A stretch of 64,000 nt of DNA from Powellomyces hirtus (lineage: Eukaryota > Chytridiomycota > Chytridiomycetes > Spizellomycetales > Powellomycetaceae). Numbering within the stretch: position 1 is the stretch's first letter; the number at the start of each line of letters is the position of its first letter. Location: NCBI GenBank assembly GCA_025526995.1, contig JAHLKG010000018.1, positions 248,001-312,000 on the forward strand. Direction: 5' to 3'. Below are positions 9,443 through 20,750 of this stretch, piece by piece. The translations under genes were made by a program, and so were the position numbers. Under the pieces are notes generated by a model that did not search any database, was not told the DNA's origin, and saw only the letters and a program-made list of their open reading frames with translations.

Positions 9443-12400
9443 CTACCTCTCCACTCTTTCCTTCCTTCCAAAAGGTGTGTCAATCCTAGATGCATCGGGT
9501 GACTGACCCGCACGTAAGTGAAACGCCGGGGGCCGTCCGTCCTCAGCGGTTTGATGATGAGCACCGGCCTGTCCCCTGGCCTCGAGCTGCAAATGCTGCC
9601 GTTGAATGCTAAACCATTTATTGTAATCCATGCGCAGCAGGAGTTGCGAGAGCATCTGAGCTTGCCCGGACGTCCCCTGTGCGCCTGAAAACGTACGGAA
9701 GAGGAAGGATGTGTGTGATTCAAACTCCTGTCATTGGACGGAGATGAAATGCAAGGGGATTGAGTTGGGAGGGTCACGCGGATTAGGAATTAAGCTGTAC
9801 TGTAACTTACATCGCGGATTTGTCCCATTTGCGCAGCCACGTCCTGGGCGTCCTGCTCTTGCTCAGAGGATCCCCAGGGCCCCGCACTAAGGATTCTGTC
9901 CACAATGCCACAAAACTGCTCGCACAGCGCCATGGCATCGCGGATGGTTCTTCCCACCAGCCGCATCATGACAGAGTCCAAGAAGCATCCGCGGAGAACC
10001 GCATCCACATGGGATTGGTGCGCCGTCTGGATGTATTCAAAGTCTGGTCGTGAGGCCGTGCTAGTAGTGCCGGTGGGGGCAGGCGATGCTGCTGGACTAG
10101 GTTCGGTTGAAGCTGGGTTTGAGGACCTCCCCTCCATTGTATTGGGAACTTGGGAATTCATGGGCTCATCATTCGTGTCAGAGTCGGAATGTACATTCCA
10201 CTCGGGTCCTTCTCCCACGGATTGATCCACATGTTTACCCATAACTTGCTTCAGCAACAGTTGGTTGTTTGATTCTAGAACGTCCATCTGGGTTGTGTAT
10301 GGGGCATCCTTTTGTTAAATCGTCAAGCCTCGGGAACAGCCGTAAGAGAACTAACCTGAATATAGGACCACAGACAGTCCAAGAAGAACATCATCATCGC
10401 TCTCAGTTGCCACAATTCACGTGGCATTTCCGCCGCTGGCATCGCCTGGTGGGAGGTGCGCCTTCGCGCGCCAGCGTTGCTGACTCGGACCGATTGACTG
10501 ATGGAAGAGCAGATGCGTTGCACTCGCATATGTGTACTCTTTAGTTTGAGTAGGAAGGCTAGAATTCGATTATATCTGCAACGGAGCTAGAAAATCAGCA
10601 TTTGCCCGCACAGACGCTCCTTCGGGCAGAAAAAAAATCCCTTACTTGTCGATGTCGCTTTGTGTAAAAACCAGGTCTAGAGGCCACTTCACTATGTAGT
10701 CCAGGCGGAAACAGCCACCAATAAGCTGCTGATCGAAGTCGGGAGAGGCGCCATTCCCTATGGGATCTTGATGCCGGTTGATTGGTTTTAGTTGGAATTT
10801 ATTAGAGGTAACCTATTCCGATACGCACCTGCGCTTCGCAGAACTCTAAAGCGGAAATGTTCAGCGTAAAACGCGGACTCCGAGCTTCCAATCTTGCGCA
10901 AAAGCATCCGGAACGTTGTGTTTAATTCTGTCGAGTGATACGCGTTGTAAGGGGTACATTCCATCTCTCAGCGATACAGACAGCTGATCGTCTCGTACCA
11001 TGATCTGTTACGAGCGATAAGCGTGAAGCAGCCTTCATCTTCAGTTTGGCGCATTCTTCGATAAAGGCCATCCATAAATCACCGGACCCGAGCATGTAAC
11101 ATTCTTTAAACGCCTAGAAGGGGAGAGAAGGATATGGATTTCAGTGGCTGAACAAGCGCTTGATAACAAGATCCGCCATGTTTGACCTGTAGATGACTCA
11201 ACAAATGTTCGTCCATAACCACCACATCCCACAATATGGCCGCCACATCTTTCTTGACCTGCGTCACCGCAGTCTCGAAGGCAAGCGGTCGATACACGGC
11301 GGATTTGGAGAGGCCCGATAGAGTTTCCAGATGCTTTGTTACCAGCGATGCAGCACGCGCTGCTATTTGGTGCGGTGACCGATACTAGGGTCAGACCTCA
11401 TGCTCTGGGGACAAAAGGTCAGACAAGGACAATTCTTACTTTCAGGTCGTTTGGATTCGTTGATAGTAACGATTGCTTTCCCAACAAAAAGCACCGTGTC
11501 AGCTACAGTCGCAGGAATGAACTGTGGCAATGCAGACGCATCAAACTTGAATTGCGATTGCCTGATTGGTTCGCCATTGGTTAGCGTGGGCAGCTGAGGT
11601 GTTACCAAAATTCCTCAAGGATCCATACCATCGAGTGTAGTCGGATTGCAGTTGCAGTTCAAACTCATCGTCCCGGCCGTTCTAAATAGCAAAACCCCAT
11701 TGAGACAACATCTCTAATGGAAACGGCTTTGCACAACTCACCCAGCTGCGCCCATTGTCCTTGTTGCCAGTCGCGACAAAGAACTCGTGGTACGGATCGT
11801 TGAGCCGCCCGTACAGCATCCATGCAATCAGCTGCTTGTAGAATACCGCCATGCAGGTCTGAAAGAGTCTTTTCGATGCATTACGCCTTCATGCTGCGGA
11901 TACTCCGAAGAAAAGCACGTTTGAGATTCACCTCAAGAAAATCTCTCGTACTTCTGATAAGCCACTGTTGCAGCTGGTATGCAGGATGTTGAGTACTCGA
12001 GCGCCATGGTGGTCGTCGGGGTGTGCCTCAATCACTCTCAGTAACTCATGCAGCTGTGGAAACAGTATTTGATACTATATAGAGCAGCGCGAATCAGCAA
12101 CAGAGAAAAGAACGAAAAATGTGAAGGTCGCGTCCAACGAATTGAGATATGATTTTCAGGCATACTACAGCTCTCGACATGACTCTGAATCAAGATCCGA
12201 GCTTTTGACGGCCTTACTTGCGGAGTATGAGGGGCTCAAAAGCTCACTCGCGCCTATTCTAACCCCTAATCCTTACCGCACGCCTCGGGTGTGAACGGTC
12301 CTGCCCAACTACCGCTACTAACCCTACTTCTAACTATGACTTCTTACCTTTCCAAAAACGTACGAAAAGTAGCTCAGAGGCGTTCTCCCTCCATCCGTAT

Positions 12401-12773
12401 CCACATCGAGGTTCGACAACACTTTAGTCTCGGTGTCCACAATGACTTTCACGTACTCATCCAGCACCTCGTCCAGGCCCGTACACAGCGCCAGCAGGTA
12501 GTATCCCGGTCGCAGACACGTGTGCGTCTCCAAGACCTTATCGTTGAGAACTCTTCCCCATACGTGCTTCCTGTTTCTATCTACAAACGCCCGGATGCCT
12601 GCATAGTAAAATCCAAGTTGTGCCAGTCTATTTAGGGCGGTGCGCTCGGCGGAATGGAGGAACGGAAAGTCATGCGCTACGACATAGGTTGTGGCCACGG
12701 CAGGGGATGCTGGGTAGGGAACAAAGATGTCGCCTGGGTGGCCAGCGAGTATCAGCAGCAGTTCGTGAAGCAT
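9443..12773 (-). CDS. GCP4: Gamma-tubulin complex component 4 (Spc97/Spc98 family)
   Basis: GCP4 is a subunit of the gamma-tubulin ring complex that nucleates microtubules at spindle poles and basal bodies. The start at 12773 (MLHELLLILAGHPG) matches the conserved GCP4 N-terminus, and HDFPFLHSAERTALNRL follows in exon 1. Many short exons follow: LHELLRVIEAHPDDHHGARV near 12030, AVFYKQLIAWMLYGR near 11830, VAAILWDVVVMDE near 11240, LGSGDLWMAFIEECA near 11070, RLDYIVKWPLDLVFTQSDID near 10690, and MPRELWQLRAMMMFFLDC near 10400. The C-terminal exons carry DFEYIQTAHQSHVDAVL and, after a Pro/Ser/Thr-rich insert, SQLLLRMDYNKWF. Both gamma-tubulin-binding halves are present. The final stop (9443) and some exon edges are tentative. 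Head-to-head with LMBD1 across about 250 bases. Confidence 0.85.
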
Positions 12774-13027
12774 GGGGAACTGTACATTATCTGAAGATCT
12801 GCGAGGCTTCGGCTTCGTCCGAGGAGTTGCTACATCGCGCTTTGTTTGAATGACATAAGCGAGCGGATGGCCGTGGCGCGAATCTTGGCTTTGGGGAGAG
12901 ATACAAATGGTGTCGGAAATAATAACAACTATCGAGAAGCGAGCCGTACTGAGATCTACGGATGTATCATTCATCTAAGTGGCCGTGAAATCCTCCAGAG
13001 TCTTCGTGAATCCACCGACGTGAAAAA

Positions 13028-14965
13028 ATGGTCGACGTAATCCTCATTATCACGGTGGTGGTGTTTGCAATCCTGGTCCTTATCGCCGCCATCTATTTTG
13101 TGGCCTACTTCCAACATCCCGATGATAAATGGGTGGCATGGTTTCCAAAAGTAGTGGTGGTATGTCACAATGTTTCTGTGCCCAGGTCCATTTCTCCCAT
13201 GGGCAAAGAGCTGACCCGGCGTTTGCTCAGATACTGGGATTGTCTGTGGCATGCTACAACATCTTCCTATTACCACTAGATGTGGCAAATCAGAAAGGAC
13301 AATTAGAAACACCGGGAATTATTCCTATGGCAAAGCTCAACATATCCTTCTACATCATTACTGTTGTATGGTGTTTAGTCGTTGTGCCCTTTACCGTGTT
13401 TTTCTACGAGGGATCAGATGAGGACGATGGGGATCAGAAGTGAGCGTCAGACTCGTCTTGCCCGTTTTCATCTGCCTTCTCACTCACTGAATTGACCGTT
13501 TCTAGATCTTCCCCGAGTGCTTTCGCGTACGCGTTGAAGTGGTTAACCCCGATTCTGATATTTACGGCCGCGGTCATCACCGGCCTATACTGGTTCTTTG
13601 GATACGCCGATGTGGAGACCACACGATTGACCGGAGTTCTGACACCGGGCGATAGTACCGGGCTGTTTGAGTCTCTAAACTACTGTCTGAGTACTTTAGC
13701 ACCGACGGGGAATATAACGTTGGTATGTGCCACCGCCCAAACACGTTTCATGCGCGAACCCGTGGTCTGACTTTTGGGGGGGCACTTTGTTGGCAGTGCC
13801 AAAGGCAATCCGGAGTTATCCACGTGGTCGTCTCACCTCTCGTCTACATTGTCGCCATCGTATCCTTTGTCGGCTGGGTCCTGTTCTCCATCTTTGGTGG
13901 CGTTGGTCTTATCATGCTCCCTGTGGATTGGGTGTCCCAGTTTCTGCACCGGCCCAAAGCCATCAAAGCCAACGAATATGCCGAGGGCAAAAAAGAAATT
14001 GGCAGAAATGCGCAACTGCTGATGGAAGCTGGAAAAACACTGAATGAGGAGATAAAGGGGGCGACCCGATCTGGCGTCGGTGGACGCAGGTGGCGAAGAT
14101 TGAAGAACCGGGAGAACGAGTTTAGAAAAGATGTCGTTATTTTGGAGTTCCATTATCGGAGACTTGAAGACTGCTACAAAAATCAGGGGGGTGATTTTAT
14201 TCTCCAACTGGGGCTATTCATCGCTGGCATAATAGGGTATGCCGTATTTCGAAATTCCGCGCATCTTATGACCCACCTAACGCTGTCATCTATCGCAGCG
14301 GCATCCTGTCCCTCTTGTGGTTCCTCCACATTATCCTGTACCTCATACCTTGGGCTCTTCACACCAACCCATACAGCCCATTCTTGAACGACTTCTTGAA
14401 TGATGTCAACGGGATTCCCTTCCTGGGGACACTCATCTACGCCTTGTTTTCCTTCTACCTGCTGGCCTGCGTCCTGAAGGGCAACTCTTCGCTAGGCATG
14501 CGGGTCTTCTTTCTGCCGATTCATCCATTGATGTGAGTATGCGCATGGCCCGGCGTGTTTTGTTGATGTTTACAATATTGCGTAGGCTCACTGTATTGTT
14601 ATGAAACGCTTAGGATTGGCGAGACACTGATGAACGCCCTCGTGTTCAACACGGGAGTCGTTTTGATCTGCTCAATGTCCGTGGCACAATTCTGCACACT
14701 GGCGTTTGCCAAGTTTGCAAAGTATACAGCCAATCAATGTAAGTTTCAAGCGCTACGTGATTGTTGCGCCCTGATAAATGCGATACTGATTGAAGTTGGA
14801 CATCTAGCGATTTTCGGCGTTCAAATGCAAAATTTACGAGGAATACAATACGGCTACGACGCTTTCATCTTTGTCTTGCTGGGCTTCGCCTTCTTCACCG
14901 TAGCGTATACGCTATACCGGCCACGCAGCAAGAGAAGGGAAAACAACATGAACTTCAACTACTGA
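13028..14965 (+). CDS. LMBRD1: LMBR1 domain protein 1-like multipass membrane protein
   Basis: LMBD1 relatives are nine-TM lysosomal or plasma-membrane proteins; the animal member works in cobalamin export, but the fungal role is not known from sequence. Exons 1-4 begin at 13028, 13231, 13506 and 13797 with in-phase GT-AG joins; three more follow to the stop at 14963-14965. TM segments include [20 protein letters not shown] (N-term), [57 protein letters not shown], then a cytosolic coiled segment ([18 protein letters not shown]), [47 protein letters not shown] and [16 protein letters not shown]. The family hallmark LPLDVANQ is in exon 2. The C-terminal tail is short and basic. Assignment rests on TM layout and the DVAN region; gene symbol by homology. 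Confidence 0.83.
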
Positions 14966-15080
14966 TTCACGTGTCTGGATCGTTGAGTGGGAGAGGTCGT
15001 CCATTTTTTCCAATATGTATTAACAAGGCTTATAGTAGTACAAATCATAAACGAAACCATGATATCAGGCGGGGATGTTC

Positions 15081-15734
15081 TCATAGTGGCGACCGCGGGC
15101 CGCCCTCCATAGACTTTAACAATTTGAGCCGGTCGCGTATTTCCGTTTCCCGTTGCAGGTTGATCCACGACTGCAGGCCCCACCTGTCCCGAATCTCCTG
15201 TATATTGGCTGTCTCGCTCCCCAGGTTCAAGCTGGCGAGCATATCCTGCTTGGCGGTCAATTCCCGTCGATACTGCAGGCCCACTTCGTCTATCCAGGAC
15301 GCTGCTTCTACAAATGATATAGACGCGGGATGAAATGACGGCTCTTTGGGTATAGAATCAGCTCCGGTGAGTTGATACAACGCATCCCTCCTGAGCGCTT
15401 CCAAGGACGCCGCCACCCGTTCGAATTCCCGGAGCTCCACTTGGATGTTTTCCAGCGAACGTTCCAGCGCTCTTGTCTGCTTGCCCAATAATCGCGGTAC
15501 CAAGTCTGGAAAATCTAGTACTATGGTCGGGGTGGTGACGGGGTTCATCCATTGGTGCATCCTATTGTCCTTGGCAGTGCGCGGCAAGTACGTTAACGTA
15601 TCCTCCCTCTGCGACTGAATGTTGGCCACCGAGTCGAAAAACGCACAGGCTCGGTCCTGCCGTTCGCTCCAAGTTGAGACAAGGGCGATCAGCCGATCCA
15701 GCAGCTTGATAACCGCCGCCGTCTCGACATCCAT
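15081..15734 (-). CDS. AIRIM: AIRIM/C1orf109-like ribosome maturation factor
   Basis: In animals AIRIM (C1orf109) works with the SPATA5-type AAA ATPases in releasing factors from pre-60S ribosomes. This single exon from ATG 15734 encodes about 217 residues, close to the animal length; an upstream in-frame ATG at 15896 would add a 54-residue leader without family features. Matches seen by eye are a helical N-terminus, LDFPDLVPRLLGKQ (family FPDL..RL.RKQ), and near the C-terminus AASWIDEVGLQYRREL then SETANIQEIRDRWG, like the family W-L-x-D-I-E-x-x-Y and ANIQ..P..W blocks. Similarity is modest. It shares a roughly 300-base divergent promoter with CCT2. A profile search with the C1orf109 family would confirm or refute. 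Confidence 0.6.
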   Translation of the reverse strand: MDVETAAVIKLLDRLIALVSTWSERQDRACAFFDSVANIQSQREDTLTYLPRTAKDNRMHQWMNPVTTPTIVLDFPDLVPRLLGKQTRALERSLENIQVELREFERVAASLEALRRDALYQLTGADSIPKEPSFHPASISFVEAASWIDEVGLQYRRELTAKQDMLASLNLGSETANIQEIRDRWGLQSWINLQRETEIRDRLKLLKSMEGGPRSPL

Positions 15735-16030
15735 CCGTTGATAGAGAGATACGTATACCGTTGTGGTATGTGTGCTGTAAAAAGGAGAGCAACTGTAAGG
15801 AACAGAGCCGGACATGTCCGGAAGTCCGGTTGCTAGAAGATCGCACGGCAACGGCGCACAGCCATGCAACGTGGTTTTAGCAGCACCCTTGTCCAAATGA
15901 TCGTGTCGACAATCACGCAGTCACCTACCGCCTGCAATCCGAATTTCCCATCTCCGTTTCCCCATCGTCTTCATCTGCTACTCGACTCACCACACATCTC
16001 TTAGTTCGCCACACACTATACACAACCACG

Positions 16031-18022
16031 ATGGTAGGGTGATGAATTATCTGGACGGTCTTGCGATCTCTGTTTTACTGCGCCTCATCATATTCTGATC
16101 GCGGTTTTCCGGCCTATAGAGTTTAGCACCAGTAGAGATCTTCAAGACCAATGCGACCGAGGAGCGTGCCGAGAACGCGCGATTGGTTAGTACTACATTG
16201 TAAAGAAGATCTGGGGGGGGAGATCTGCAGTACCCGTGGAGATGACTATTCTTAACCTAACACGGTTGCAGTCTTCGTTCGTCGGTGCCATTGCTGTGGG
16301 AGATCTTGTGAAGAGCACATTGGGACCCAAAGGAATGGACAAAATCCTGCAATCAATGGGGACTGGCAGCATTGTAGTGACAAATGACGGCGCGACAATT
16401 CTGAAATCGATCGCTCTTGATAATGCGGCCGCCAAAGTTTTGGTGAACATTTCCAAAGTGCAGGATGACGAAGTTGGTGATGGAACCACGTCCGTGTGTG
16501 TGTTGGCGGCTGAGCTGCTCCGCGAGGCAGAAAAGCTTGTGCATCAACACATCCACCCGCAAACCATCATTGAAGGATACCGGATCGCCTCCGCCGCTGC
16601 TTACAAGGCGCTTGAGGAGTCTGCTGTGGATAACAGCAAAAACACGGAGAAGTTCCGGGAAGATCTGACCAACATTGCCCGTACAACCCTCAGCTCCAAG
16701 GTCCTGTCTCAGGACAAGGAATACTTTGCCAACCTTGCCGTTGATGCCGTTTTGCGATTGAAGGTACGGCAGCCATAAATGTCTTGGGTTTAAATTTAGG
16801 TCGTTGACCAGAGATTTCTTGTTCTCAGGGAAGCACAAATCTGGACAACATCCAGATCATCAAGAAGCCGGGAGGCAAGCTCCTGGACTCTCACCTTTCG
16901 GAAGGTTTCATTCTGGACAAGAAGATTGGAGTGAACCAGCCTAAGCGTATCGAGAATGCAAAGATTCTTATCGCCAACACGCCGATGGACACGGACAAGA
17001 TCAAGATCTTTGGTGCCCGTGTGCGAGTTGACGCGACCGGCAAATTGGCCGAGTTGGAGCGCGCCGAGCGCAACAAGATGAAGGAGAAGGTCGAGAAGAT
17101 CAAAGCCCACGGCATCAACTGCTTTGTCAACCGCCAGCTGATCTACAACTGGCCCGAGCAGCTCTTTGCGGATGCTGGCATCATGGCGATTGAACACGCT
17201 GACTTTGACGGCATAGAACGCCTGGCTTTGGTCACGGGTGGAGAGATTGCCTCTACATTTGACCACCCTAACCTTGTCAAACTGGGCCAGTGCGACACGA
17301 TTGAGGAAATCATCATTGGAGAGGATCGCCTGATCAAGTTTTCGGGTGTGGCGGCCGGAGAGGCGTGCACAGTCGTCCTACGAGGAGCGACGGGTCAGCT
17401 GCTGGACGAAGCAGAGCGATCGTTGCATGATGCTCTCTGTGTCCTGTCGCAAACCGTCAGGGAGCCACGGACGACGCTCGGGGGCGGGTGCTCTGAGATG
17501 CTGATGGCCAAAGCGGTGGAAGAGGTGGCCGCGGTGACTTCTGGAAAGAAGGCCATTGCGTGCGAAGCATTTGCCAAGGCGCTGCGTCAGCTGCCCACCA
17601 TCTTGGCCGACAACGCCGGATACGACAGTGCGGAGCTTGTGGCCCAGCTCCGCGCAGCCCACCACGAGGGAAAGAAGACGACAGGACTGAGTGCGTATTT
17701 TGTCTGATGACGACATTTTGCTACGTCTACTCTTGTCAGCCAATCCTGACATGATATGCACACCTTTTTTTTCTCTACTAGACATGGACGAGGGAATCAT
17801 TGGAGACGTCCGCGAGCTGGGCATCACCGAGTCCTTCAAGCTGAAGAAGCAGGTGCTCCTGTCAGCATCGGAGGCAGCGGAACTCATCCTGAGGGTTGAC
17901 GATATTATCCGTTGTGCGCCCAGGTAAGAAACAACAAGGCGTTTGTAGGCACGCCACCCCCCAGATATTTTTTTTTGTTTGTAGACTGACGCGAGATTGA
18001 CAGGGAGCGGGAGAGACAGTAA
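16031..18022 (+). CDS. CCT2: T-complex protein 1 subunit beta (CCT2)
   Basis: CCT2 is one of eight subunits of the cytosolic chaperonin TRiC/CCT, which folds actin, tubulin and WD40 proteins by ATP cycling. Exons are 16031-16033, 16120-16185, 16272-16763, 16829-17690, 17782-17923 and 18004-18022, total 527 residues, normal for the family. Exon 1 contains only the ATG. Signatures seen are [34 protein letters not shown], [23 protein letters not shown] [27 protein letters not shown] (ATP and Mg binding), [37 protein letters not shown], and [14 protein letters not shown]. The last block ends IIRCAPR. A final intron is inferred because it changes a stop after R into the R-E-R-E-R-Q tail typical of fungal CCT2; without it the stop is at 17924-17926. 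Confidence 0.95.
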
Positions 18023-18402
18023 AAATGGTTTGAGAATGAAAAAACGTGCCAAACGACACCCAAGGGCCCGGCGGGGAATCAGAAGGAGCAAATTGTAGAT
18101 GGAAGACCGAGAAGGGCGGAGCGTCTGCATCTCCCATACCTGTTTCTCTTGTCTTTTGTATTTGTTTGGGGTCGGTTCTACGAAAAAGTGGGCCGGATGT
18201 ACAGCTGTAATAACATAACAGTATAATGGATGATTTTTCTGGTTTGCGCAGAGGGTTTGTGGGCAGGAATTGGGCTGGGTTGTTGTTTTTTTCTAGTGCG
18301 GTGGATTTGGGATTATGATACTGCGGGGGGTTGTTGTTTACTGTGTTCAACCTCGAAATCAGAAAACGCCGGATGTGCGCCCGCGTCCCAAAAAAAACAT
18401 CC
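18023..18402. other. Intergenic, CCT2 3' side and tRNA-Ser 3' flank
   Basis: About 380 bases. It holds the CCT2 3' UTR and, near 18391-18398, an A-run that is a T8 tract on the minus strand and would terminate Pol III transcription of tRNA-Ser. Confidence 0.5.
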
Positions 18403-18484
18403 CGACACGAGCAGGATTTGAACCTGCGCGGGCAGAGCCCAATAGATTTCTAGTCTATCGCCTTAACCACTCGGCCATCGTGTC
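18403..18484 (-). tRNA. tRNA-Ser (anticodon AGA)
   Basis: Read on the minus strand from 18484: acceptor stem GACACGA pairs with TCGTGTC, then discriminator G. The A-box TGGCCGAGTGG is present, the anticodon loop CTAGAAA sits on a 5-bp stem ATAGA/TCTAT, giving anticodon AGA, and there is a long variable arm (GGGCTCTGCCC) as expected for Ser. The B-box GGTTCAAATCC is intact. Length is 82 without CCA. No intron. A T8 run follows about 5 bases after the 3' end. Confidence 0.95.
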
Positions 18485-19045
18485 CCGATATGCGAGGTTG
18501 GGATCTTCACCCTATCAAGGATAAAACCGGCAGGAATAGCCGCGCGGTACCAAACCGACTACGATATGCTGCTACTTTTTCCTCCTCGCCCAGAGCAGCG
18601 CCACGCAAAAAGGGGGGGGGGGGGGGGTTCGCAACCCCAAGCGCTTGGAGGAGAACGACCAATGGTGGGCACACACACGGTATGGCGAGACCAGGAGAAG
18701 GGGGGGGGGGGGGACGATATTCCTATATTTTAAAGGGATACAAGCATTGTTGTTGTTTTCGGCCCATTCGACGTCAGGAACATCAGGAACAACAAGATTA
18801 AATCGCATACATGGGGCCGTGGGGTAAAAGCACGAAGGGGGGGGGGGGGGGGTGGGTATGGTAAAGAAAGGTGGAGAAGCGGGGAAACAGGGGTGGGGGG
18901 GGGGTGAATGGGATTTGGGGGGCTGTCTAGACGCCCCAAGACCAGACTTGTGGTTGAGGGCATTTACACTGTCTGTGATGTAGACGCAGATTGTTTGTAG
19001 AGGTGCGGGTATCCGCGGGGATGGCAGAGTTGGAACACACCCCCG
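18485..19045. other. Intergenic with four long poly-G tracts
   Basis: About 560 bases between tRNA-Ser and the 3' end of the next gene. G runs lie at 18612-18627 (16), 18700-18713 (14), 18837-18852 (16) and 18895-18904 (10). They are C-tracts on the strand of the gene at 19046-20688. No gene seen. Confidence 0.7.
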
Positions 19046-20688
19046 TCATCCCGGCGGTGGTTGGCCGACACCCGCACTCGCGTCTCTCGGCAGCGAGACT
19101 CTCCAGAACTTGCCCTGGGCGTCCCAGTATCCGCGATGCGGATCTCCTTCTTCGTCCGTGAAGCCCTGATGGAACCGGCGCTGGGCGTCCCAGTAGCCAA
19201 ACTCGCAGGGGGCGTCGGGGGTCGGGTACATGTCGGTTTGCGGGTGGGGCAAGTTGTCGCTGGCGTCATCGGCATATTCGCTCTGCGAGCCAGCGTCCGT
19301 GGTGGCGGGGGCCGGGATGATGGGCGGCATATGCGGGGGTTGGGCTGCGAGCGGGGAGGCGGCGAGGTGGTGGTGCGGGGATGCTGCTGCTGCTGCGGGG
19401 TGAGGAGAGGGGCTGTAGTTGCCGTGATGCAGGTTGGCGTACTCGGCGGCGGGTGCGAGGAGATGGGATTGGCGCGGGTGATGGGGCAGGTCGCGTTGTT
19501 CGGGGTCCATCCACATTGTGTCGTGGTGACGATACGTAGAGGAGGTCGAGACCTTTTTGCAAGAGTGGAACAAAGATCGGGAAACCAGTTTTGGTCAGTT
19601 TTTGGTTGCCATGGTTGAACCAATCTGCGAAATCGTCCTACCTTTGTTGAATACCGCAGCATATCCTGCGAATTGTTTTCCTTGGCCGCTCGGGCCAACA
19701 CGCCCCCATCCGACGAATATGGATTGTTTGACAGACTATCGTTGGTGTCGTTGAGGTTGTGGGGGAGAATGTTTCTGGTTGAGCTGTTGACGGCATTGTT
19801 GCCGCGCAGGGAAGAGGCGCCCGACTTTTTCGGTCTCATGGCGGACCGGCCTGCAAAACAGCACAGATTCAGGCAGCAACACAATCCGAATCCGAGTGCG
19901 GCCAAGACGATGGCCGATACGATGCCGATGGTGATGAAGGCCCATAGAGGAAGCTTGGAGGACATGTGATTGGACGAGGAAGTATCTCCGTCAGGCTGCG
20001 GGGACAAATGAAGAGAACGACCGAGGTGTGTGTAAGAATGGAGAAAGGAGAATCATACAAGTGATCATCATCAAGGCGCGATTCGGCCATCCCCGCTCTC
20101 TGTAACGCGGTGCAAGGACAGGAAAAGGGACATTCCTGCGACTGCGGGCTGTCTCCTGCGACTGCGGGCTGTCGCCTGCTTCTTCCAACTCGTCAATGCC
20201 CGAACTCATCCGTTTCTACTCACCAAAGGAACAATGCCCGCGGCAGCTGTAGGTCTCGCATCTCTCGTACTGGTGACCACGACCGGCCTGATGGTGGTAA
20301 CTAGGGGGACTCTACAAGCACCGATCGGGTTCCCTATAACTTCGAACGCACATCGCGACCCTGGTGAGACGAGACAGTCGGCGTCGGAAGCACATGGCCC
20401 GCCCTGTGGAAAAGCTGGTGGTTGAGGTTGGGGGAGTTGGATGGGTGTTGGGAGGGGTTCGGTGACGATGGTTGTTATTGGTGGTACTGGTGGTGGTGGT
20501 GGGGCAAGTTGGGCAGATGTGAATGGGAAGAAGGTGAGGGTGAGGGTGAGAAGGATAAAGAGGAGGGACGGAGAGTGACGGGCAGAGTGGGAGGTGGTGA
20601 GTCGTCGCAGTTTGGGTGGTCGGTGTCGTTGGTGTCGCTGTTGCACGTGTGGGGGTGGCGGTGGCGGTAGTTGCAGCAGCAGTAGCAT
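19046..20688 (-). CDS. Type I membrane protein with C-terminal GYWDAQ repeats, unknown role
   Basis: Not a recognised family. Start at 20688 (MLLLLQLPPPPPP) is chosen over the in-frame ATG at 20868 because the latter reads through the GGAA microsatellite. A hydrophobic segment near residues 40-58 (SLLFILLTLTLTFFPFTSAQ) looks like a signal sequence, followed by a Pro-rich stalk and a short Cys module (CASDADCLVSPGSRCAF). An in-phase intron follows GIVPL; exon 2 begins PDGDTSSSN and carries a TM helix (LWAFITIGIVSAIVLAALGF) plus a Cys-rich juxtamembrane CCCLNLCC. A third exon is inferred through a weak acceptor near 19555. The cytosolic tail is His/Pro/Ala-rich and ends with two related blocks, GYWDAQRRFHQGF and GYWDAQGKFW. 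Similar G-Y-[YW]-D repeats end several fungal plasma-membrane proteins. Confidence 0.55.
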
Positions 20689-20700
20689 GTTGGGCGAGAC

Positions 20701-20750
20701 GGAAGGAAGGAAGGAAGGAAGGAAGGAAGGAAGGAAGGAAGGAAGGAAGG
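20701..20750. repeat. (GGAA)12 microsatellite
   Basis: About 12.5 uninterrupted GGAA units just upstream of the membrane-protein ATG at 20688, probably in its 5' UTR. Confidence 0.95.
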
